From Olsenella timonensis (lineage in GTDB: Bacteria > Actinomycetota > Coriobacteriia > Coriobacteriales > Atopobiaceae): a stretch of DNA of 64,000 bases. Of the stretch, positions 59,212-64,000 are shown one piece after another (positions within the stretch are counted from its first letter, which is position 1; each line of letters begins with the position of its first letter). Both the position numbers and the translations under genes were made by a program. The DNA lies in assembly GCF_900119915.1 (NCBI RefSeq), contig NZ_LT635455.1, positions 1,612,001 to 1,676,000 of the forward strand, given 5' to 3'. The notes under the pieces were generated by a model. It was given only the letters and a program-made list of their open reading frames with translations. It was not told the origin of the DNA and ran no database searches.

Positions 59212-59463
59212 ATGCTCGTCACCACCAAGGAGATGCTTCTCGACGCCCAGGCCAACCACTACGCCGTTGGCGCGTTCAACATCGAGAGCCTCGAGTTCGT
59301 CATGGCCGTGCTGGCCGCCGCCGAGGAGACCAAGTCCCCGGTGATCATGCAGACCACGCCCGGCACCGTCAAGTTCGCCGGTCTGGACTACTTCTACGGC
59401 ATGGTCAAGGCCGCGGCGGAGCGCGCCACCGTTCCCGTGGCCCTGCACCTCGACCACGGCGAC
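59212..59463 (+). pseudogene. Truncated class II ketose-bisphosphate aldolase (KbaY/GatY type)
   Basis: From the ATG at 59212 (AAGGGAG upstream) 84 codons match the N-terminus of class II fructose/tagatose-bisphosphate aldolases: NHYAVGAFNIES, SPVIMQTTPGTVKF and VALHLDHGD, including a metal-binding His. After HLDHGD the similarity ends abruptly. The following bases encode the C-terminal region of an AraC-type regulator on the other strand, so about 200 residues are gone. It would have been the last step of the tagatose pathway of this cluster. Confidence 0.82.
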
Positions 59464-60259
59464 GGCGCGGCGCGCAGTTCCTGCCAGCGCTCGCGCGCCC
59501 ATACGGAGCCGCCGAGCCCAGGCCACTCAGCTCGGCGACGGCACCCATCGGGCGCGTGGTGTGCGCGAGCATGCGGCACGCCTGCTGAACGCGATAGTCG
59601 CGCAGGTGCTGCTGCGGCGTCACGCCGAGGCTCTCCCGGAACGTCCGGTGGCACTCGCGCGCGCTCGGCATCGCGGCGGGACCGCCCGACGGGCGCGGGC
59701 GCGCGAGCTCGAGGAAGCCGAGCCATATCTCCGAGAGCTCGTTGCGCAGCCGCAGCTCCCACCCGTCCCCGCCAAGCTCGAACGTCTCAAAGGAGCGTCG
59801 CACGGCCTCGCACAGGCCCCGCGTCGCCTCGTCCTCGGGAGCGGCGACCAGCAGCTCCACGGAGGTCGCGCTCGTCAGCGGCTCAACGTATCGCCGATAG
59901 ACGCGCGAGGAGGGCTCGGCCGGCAGCGCGGGGCGAAACTCGTGTATGAGCAGGTTGGCCCCGCGGCGACCGCCCGTGGCGTTGGTCGCGTGGAGGACGT
60001 TGGCGTTGACCAGCCCCGCCGAGCCCTCCCGAACGATCGCGCGGTCATGCGGCGTGGCGTAGTCGACCGAACCGGAGCAGGCATAGAACAGCTCGATCTC
60101 CTGGTGCCAGTGCCACGGGACGGCACGGTCGGCGTAGCGGTCGTGCTCAGAGCGAACCCCCAGATAGGGGAAGTCCTCGCCGATGCCGTCGAGCAGCTCC
60201 TCGCGTCCCCCGGCGCATCTCGATGCGATCGAAGACGGCGTAGGAGCCGCCGCCCTCAC
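59464..60259 (-). pseudogene. Degraded AraC-family regulator
   Basis: The open frame gives an N-terminal cupin-type sensor (about 25-110, PWHWHQEIELFYACSGSV). The HTH region then starts directly at SARECHRTFRESLGVTPQQ: the first HTH unit, about 35-40 residues, is missing after a GGPAA junction. The end (GLGSAAPYGRASAG) no longer reads like the conserved second HTH. It appears to carry an internal deletion plus a damaged 3' end fused to the aldolase fragment. A GTG at 60259 overlaps the upstream deoR stop. Confidence 0.7.
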
Positions 60260-61062
60260 TCATCCGCGAGAACCTCGATGACCTCGACGTCCCGCTCGCC
60301 AGACGAGCAGGCCTCGCGGACGAGGCCGCCCGGGTCCCGGTCCATGATCACCACGTCCACGTCGTCGGGCTTGGCGAAGCGCAGAAACGACCTGCCCGCG
60401 CCCACCTTGCTCTGGTCCATGAGGACGATCTTGGTGCGCGCGTGGCGCAGGAACTCCACCTTGGTGTAGGCGGTCTGCTCGTACTCGGTGAGGAAGCCAA
60501 AGCTCGGCTCAAAGCCGTCGACCCCGAGGAATACCTGGTCGAGATAGATGTCTGCCAGGCTCGCCGCCACGAGCGGCCCGCAGTAGTGGCGGTACTCGCG
60601 CGCGAGGACCCCGCCCGTGCACATGATCGTCGCCTCGGGAAGGTGCTGCTCGGCGTACTCGATGATGTGGCAGGAGTTGGTCACGATGGTGATGCCCGAC
60701 TTGGCGCGCAGGGCCTTCACGAACTCGAGCGTCGTGGAGCCGCTTCCCACCAGGATCATCTCGCCGTCACGGACCCGCGCCGCCGCGCAGCGGGCGATCG
60801 CCTGCTTGGCGCGCGCGTTCTTGCGGACGCGCTCCGAGACGCGCGGAATCACGTACTCCGAGACGCGCACCGCGCCGCCGTGCGTGCGCTTGAGCCGCCC
60901 CTCGCCCTCGAGGTAGTCCAGGTCGGCACGGGCGGTCACGGCAGAGACCCCGCACTCGCGGCAGATGTCCGAGATGAGCACCGACGGGCGGCTCTCGATC
61001 ATCTCGATGATGTGCTGGCGCCGCTCGACCGCGAGCATGCGCCCCTGTCCCTCACGCTTCAT
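60256..61062 (-). CDS. DeoR/GlpR-family regulator, probable fructose operon regulator
   Basis: A 268-residue protein with HTH_DeoR (about 14-65: ISDICRECGVSAVTARADLDYLEGEGRLKRTHGGAV) and a DeoR sensor domain including GSGSTTLEFVKAL. It differs clearly from the paralogue at 57999. GGGAGGGG precedes the ATG at 61062. It lies 100 bases downstream of fruK on the same strand, so it is probably the FruR-type repressor responding to fructose-1-phosphate. Confidence 0.88.
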   Translation of the reverse strand: MKREGQGRMLAVERRQHIIEMIESRPSVLISDICRECGVSAVTARADLDYLEGEGRLKRTHGGAVRVSEYVIPRVSERVRKNARAKQAIARCAAARVRDGEMILVGSGSTTLEFVKALRAKSGITIVTNSCHIIEYAEQHLPEATIMCTGGVLAREYRHYCGPLVAASLADIYLDQVFLGVDGFEPSFGFLTEYEQTAYTKVEFLRHARTKIVLMDQSKVGAGRSFLRFAKPDDVDVVIMDRDPGGLVREACSSGERDVEVIEVLADE

Positions 61063-61162
61063 CTGACCCCTCCCCTGTCAGAGCGTAGCTCGTCGGTGGC
61101 ACAAGAGGTTTCTCGGGGCTTGTTTTCTCGCAAAGCGAAAGGAATCGTCGGTGGACGGCGCG

Positions 61163-62080
61163 CTACGAGAGCCGCGTCACCTCGATGGACCTGGCAATCT
61201 CGTCAACGAGCGCAAAGTCTCCCAGGCCGGCGCACATGGCGACGTTGCCCCCTGTGGCCATCGCGCGCACCAGGGCCGGCTCCACCTCGTCGCGGGCGCC
61301 CAGCCATGCGGAGAGGAAGCTCGCCAGCGTGGCGTCGCCGGCGCATGCCGTGGAGAGCACCTTCACCTTGGCCGCGCTCGCACGCCAGACGTGCTCGCCG
61401 TTGGAGAAGTACGCGCCCTCTCCGCCGAGCGTGAGCAGCACGTTCTTTGCGCCACGCTCGTGGATGTGCGCGAGCGCGGAGAGGATGTCGCCCTCGTCGG
61501 CAACGTTCACGCCGAAGATCTCCGCGACCTCCTCGTCGTTGGGCTTGATCAGCAGCGGGTGGCGCTCCACGAGCTCGGCGAGGTGCGGGTGCGAGATGTC
61601 GAGCACGAACTCAGCGCCCTTCTCCTGGCAGACGTCGATCAGCTCGTCGTAGTAGGAGGCGTCCATCTCGGGGGAGAGGCTGCCGGAGACCACCAGGCAC
61701 TCGAGGTCGTCCAGGCCGCGCAGCAGCTCCAGCATCTCGAGCTGCTTCTCGCGGCTCACGGGCGCGCCCGCGTTGGGGAACTTGTACTCCCCCTCCGGCG
61801 TGGTCACGAAGATGTTGACGCGGGTGATGCCGTCGATGGTGACGGGTCGCACCGGGCAGCGCTTCTCGGCCTCGCGGACGATGTAGTCGCCGGAGAAGCC
61901 GCCGAAGAACCCCAGTATCACCGAGTCCACGCCGTAGTGCCCCAGCGTGAAGGAGACGTTCAGGCCCTTGCCGTTGGGGGTGTAGACGGCGTCGCGCGTG
62001 CGGTTGACCTTCTTGGTGGTGAGCGTGTCCGCGTTGACGTTCATGTCAACGGCGGGGTTGGTGGTGAGCGTGTAGATCAC
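61163..62080 (-). CDS. fruK: 1-phosphofructokinase
   Basis: A 305-residue PfkB-family kinase converting fructose-1-phosphate to the 1,6-bisphosphate. Motifs: NGKGLNVSFTLGHYG near residue 36 and STACAGDATLASFL with the catalytic Asp249. The usual GAGD reads CAGD, a variant also consistent with an active enzyme. GGGAGGAG precedes the start, GTG at 62080. It lies next to the fructose PTS gene. Confidence 0.9.
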   Translation of the reverse strand: MIYTLTTNPAVDMNVNADTLTTKKVNRTRDAVYTPNGKGLNVSFTLGHYGVDSVILGFFGGFSGDYIVREAEKRCPVRPVTIDGITRVNIFVTTPEGEYKFPNAGAPVSREKQLEMLELLRGLDDLECLVVSGSLSPEMDASYYDELIDVCQEKGAEFVLDISHPHLAELVERHPLLIKPNDEEVAEIFGVNVADEGDILSALAHIHERGAKNVLLTLGGEGAYFSNGEHVWRASAAKVKVLSTACAGDATLASFLSAWLGARDEVEPALVRAMATGGNVAMCAGLGDFALVDEIARSIEVTRLS

Positions 62081-62109
62081 GGCTGCTCCTCCCGAATCCT
62101 CCCATTTGG

Positions 62110-62140
62110 GCAGAAGGGGCCCGGCGCTTGGCCGGGCCCC
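62110..62140 (-). terminator. Hairpin between fruA and fruK
   Basis: ggggcccggc and gccgggcccc form a perfect stem just after the fruA stop. The T content after it is low, so it may only attenuate. Confidence 0.55.
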
Positions 62141-62162
62141 AGAAACGTGCGCGTAGCTGCAG

Positions 62163-63662
62163 CTACTCGGCGATCTTGCCGCCGTTCTTGTCGTAGTCGT
62201 GCTTCTTGAAGAGCACGAACAGGATGCCTCCAATGACCGCGCCGATGAGGATCGCGATCACCCACTGCAGGCCGCCGTCGACGACGGGCAGCACGAGGAA
62301 GCCGCCGTGCGGGGCGGGGTCGTGGACGCCCAGGAAGATCGTCAGGATGGCCGCGATGGAGGAGCCGAGCATCATGATCGGCATGACGGGCCAGATGTTC
62401 TTGGTCATGAACGGGATGGCGCCCTCGGTGATGTGGGTGCAGCCCAGGATGAAGTTGACGATGCCCGCGTCGTGGTCCTCCTGCGAGAAGTACTTCTTGC
62501 CCACGAGGACCGCGAAGGTGGTGATCAGCGGCGGGACGATGCACGCGGCGGAGACGGCGGCCATGAAGTTGGTGCCGAAGTTGTAGGCCTCGGTGCCCAC
62601 GCCGGCGGCGATGGCCTCGGTGAGCAGCAGGGTACCGGTGGTGTAGGCTGCCTTGTTGACGGGGCCGCCCATGTCAAAGGCGCACATGCAGCCGATGGCC
62701 AGGCCCAGGGGCACCGGGCCGGCGTTGTAGAGGCCCTGCAGGAAGTCCATCATGCCCTGGTTGATGGCGGCCATGGGGCCGGAGATGCCGAGCATGACGA
62801 GGCCGACGATGAAGGTGGAGCACAGCGGGTAGAGGAACATGGCCTTGAGGCCGTTCAGGCTCTGGGGCAGCCCGCTGAAAACCTTCTCCAGCGCGACGAT
62901 CACATAGCCGGCGAGGAAGCCGCCAACGATGCCGCCGAGGAAGCCGAAGCCCACGCCGGCGCCGCCGGCGTCGATGAGGCCGGTCTCGGCGTTGACGGGC
63001 AGGCCCTGGATGGAGATCATGCCGGCGACGAAGCCGGGGACGAGCGCCGGGCGCTTGCCGATGGACTCGGCGATGTAGGCCGAGAGCACGGGCACCATGA
63101 GGTTCATGGCGATGCCGCCGATGATCTTGAGCATCGCGGCGAAGGAGTTGTAGTCGGAGGCCGTGGAGTCGTAGGACGTGATGCCCCAGAGGAACGACAG
63201 GGCCGTGAGCACGCCACCGGCGACGACGAAGACCAGCATGTGGCTGACGCCGTTCATGAGGTGACGGTAGATCTGGTGGCCGACGGACTCCTTCTCGACG
63301 ACCTCGTCGGCAGACGCGTTGGCGACCTCGGAGCTGAGCTCGCCCTCGGCCTTGGCGGCGAGGGCCTTGTCGATCAGGCCCTCCGGGTCCTTGATGGCGG
63401 CCGTCACGCCGACGCTGATGAGGGGCTTGCCCTCGAAGCGCTCCGGCTGGACGTCCTTGTCGGCGGCGATGATGACGGCCTTGCAGGCCTTGATCTCGGC
63501 CGGCGTCACCTCGTTCTCGGCGCCGACCTGGCCCTGGGTCTCGACCTTGATGGTCAGGCCCTTGGCAGCGGCGGCCTTCTCCAGGGCCTCCTTGGCCATG
63601 TAGGTGTGGGCGATGCCCGTCGGGCAGCCCGTCACGGCCAGAAGATCGTACTTCTCTGCCAT
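62163..63662 (-). CDS. fruA: PTS fructose transporter subunit IIBC
   Basis: A 499-residue protein. The EIIB-Fru domain (1-100) has phospho-Cys13 in VTGCPTGIAHTYMA. A linker leads to the EIIC-Fru domain (about 145-490) with about nine helices and the motif GCTHITEGAIPF. No IIA domain is present, unlike many Gram-positive FruA proteins of about 630 residues, so IIA must be supplied by another gene. GAAGGGAGAG precedes the ATG at 63662. Confidence 0.92.
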   Translation of the reverse strand: MAEKYDLLAVTGCPTGIAHTYMAKEALEKAAAAKGLTIKVETQGQVGAENEVTPAEIKACKAVIIAADKDVQPERFEGKPLISVGVTAAIKDPEGLIDKALAAKAEGELSSEVANASADEVVEKESVGHQIYRHLMNGVSHMLVFVVAGGVLTALSFLWGITSYDSTASDYNSFAAMLKIIGGIAMNLMVPVLSAYIAESIGKRPALVPGFVAGMISIQGLPVNAETGLIDAGGAGVGFGFLGGIVGGFLAGYVIVALEKVFSGLPQSLNGLKAMFLYPLCSTFIVGLVMLGISGPMAAINQGMMDFLQGLYNAGPVPLGLAIGCMCAFDMGGPVNKAAYTTGTLLLTEAIAAGVGTEAYNFGTNFMAAVSAACIVPPLITTFAVLVGKKYFSQEDHDAGIVNFILGCTHITEGAIPFMTKNIWPVMPIMMLGSSIAAILTIFLGVHDPAPHGGFLVLPVVDGGLQWVIAILIGAVIGGILFVLFKKHDYDKNGGKIAE

Positions 63663-63944
63663 TCTCTCTCCCTTCGGCTCTTCTCTCGGCGCCCGCTGGC
63701 GCCCTTCTGTTACCGGCGCATTCACGCAAGAAACGCCATTTCTCCACGTGAACACCACACTGGGTTCATTATGCACCAAGAAAGCGTAAATAAACGAAAA
63801 AAATCGGAAGCAAGGGTAAGTTTTTCGCAAGCTGCCGCTGACCGACCCATCCGCCCCGCCGGTGGTTTCCTTTTTCCAAGACCAGTGAGAAACGAAAGGG
63901 CCGCGGGACCGCATGCCGACGATCGGACAGAAGCGCAAGCCGAC
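63663..63944 (-). promoter_or_regulatory. Upstream region of the fructose operon
   Basis: The AT-rich segment 63755-63830 includes a minus-strand CATAAT (about 63768-63773) as a possible -10. No open frame or repeat is convincing. The rest of the 338-base gap to the window edge is GC-rich with no gene seen, apart from the terminator at its end. Confidence 0.4.
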
Positions 63945-63984
63945 GGAAAAGGCGCGCGCAGGCCGCTCGGGACCTGCGCGCGCC
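63945..63984 (-). terminator. Terminator of a leftward gene beyond the window
   Basis: ggcgcgcgcagg and cctgcgcgcgcc form a perfect 12-bp stem, followed on the minus strand by TTTTCC. It should end a gene lying past position 64000. Confidence 0.75.
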
Positions 63985-64000
63985 CAGGGTGACGGGGCGG

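Noticed and set aside
61163-62080. FruK inactivated by the GAGD to CAGD change
   Set aside because: The catalytic Asp is intact and the change is at the first Gly of the anion-hole motif only; similar variants appear compatible with activity in this kinase family.
62199-63992. 597-codon plus-strand open frame opposite fruA
   Set aside because: A shadow frame of His/Asp/Gly/Glu repeats; the PTS gene on the other strand has clear motifs.

Overview
This 64 kb window is GC-rich chromosomal DNA from a Gram-positive actinobacterium. It most resembles a fermentative gut or oral member of the Coriobacteriia (Atopobiaceae, Olsenella-like). That placement is inference from the strong codon bias, the many PTS genes, two D-lactate-type dehydrogenases, a CarD regulator, a tRNA-Phe T-box, a secretin-less Tad pilus locus and Kup potassium uptake. 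No 16S gene is present to confirm it. Genes are densely packed and many adjacent genes overlap by 4 bp.

Layout. 1-6.4 kb: a membrane-anchored C39-like protein, then a two-component/ABC export module in which the response regulator and its likely kinase are separated by the ABC operon. 6.6-21.2 kb: housekeeping genes: phospho-sugar mutase, polyprenyl-phosphate glycosyltransferase, RlmKL methyltransferase, Kup, citrate synthase with an ACT protein, CarD, cyclophilin, BrnQ, a Tat lipoprotein hydrolase-like protein and acylphosphatase. 21.3-31.3 kb: tRNA-Phe and a Tad (tight adherence) pilus operon reading leftward. It runs cpaB-tadZ-tadA-tadB-tadC-flp, then pilin-like and TadE/TadG-like genes, and ends with DUF192 and zinc-ribbon/FHA genes. 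The main pilin is only 59 residues long.

31.3-49.1 kb: RsgA, a Ca2+-type P-ATPase, D-2-hydroxyacid dehydrogenase plus pyruvate kinase, a low-GC membrane-anchored HNH nuclease, UcpA, a GH13 amylase, a second D-2-hydroxyacid dehydrogenase, a zinc-phospholipase-C-like protein, pheST behind a Phe-specific T-box, and a secreted class 3 lipase-like protein.

49.1-59.5 kb: an amino-sugar (N-acetylgalactosamine-type) utilisation cluster. PTS IIA-YajC-IIB-IIC-IID brings in and phosphorylates the sugar, a NagA-type deacetylase and AgaS convert it to tagatose-6-phosphate, and a PfkB kinase makes the bisphosphate. A GntR/UTRA repressor and DasR-like operator sequences sit in the cluster. The final aldolase is truncated after 84 codons at a junction with a degraded AraC-type regulator. 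60.2-63.7 kb: a fructose operon of PTS IIBC, 1-phosphofructokinase and a DeoR regulator.

The most unusual feature is a set of long intergenic palindromes of several sequence families, near 5.4, 6.4, 32.5, 38.3, 40.3, 42.8, 47.3, 47.6 and 59.0 kb. Some have a fixed architecture: tandem hairpins with a 62-bp period, or nested four-unit inverted arrays with 40-41 bp spacing. Two families recur within the window. Their function is not evident from the sequence. No IS element, CRISPR array or prophage was seen.
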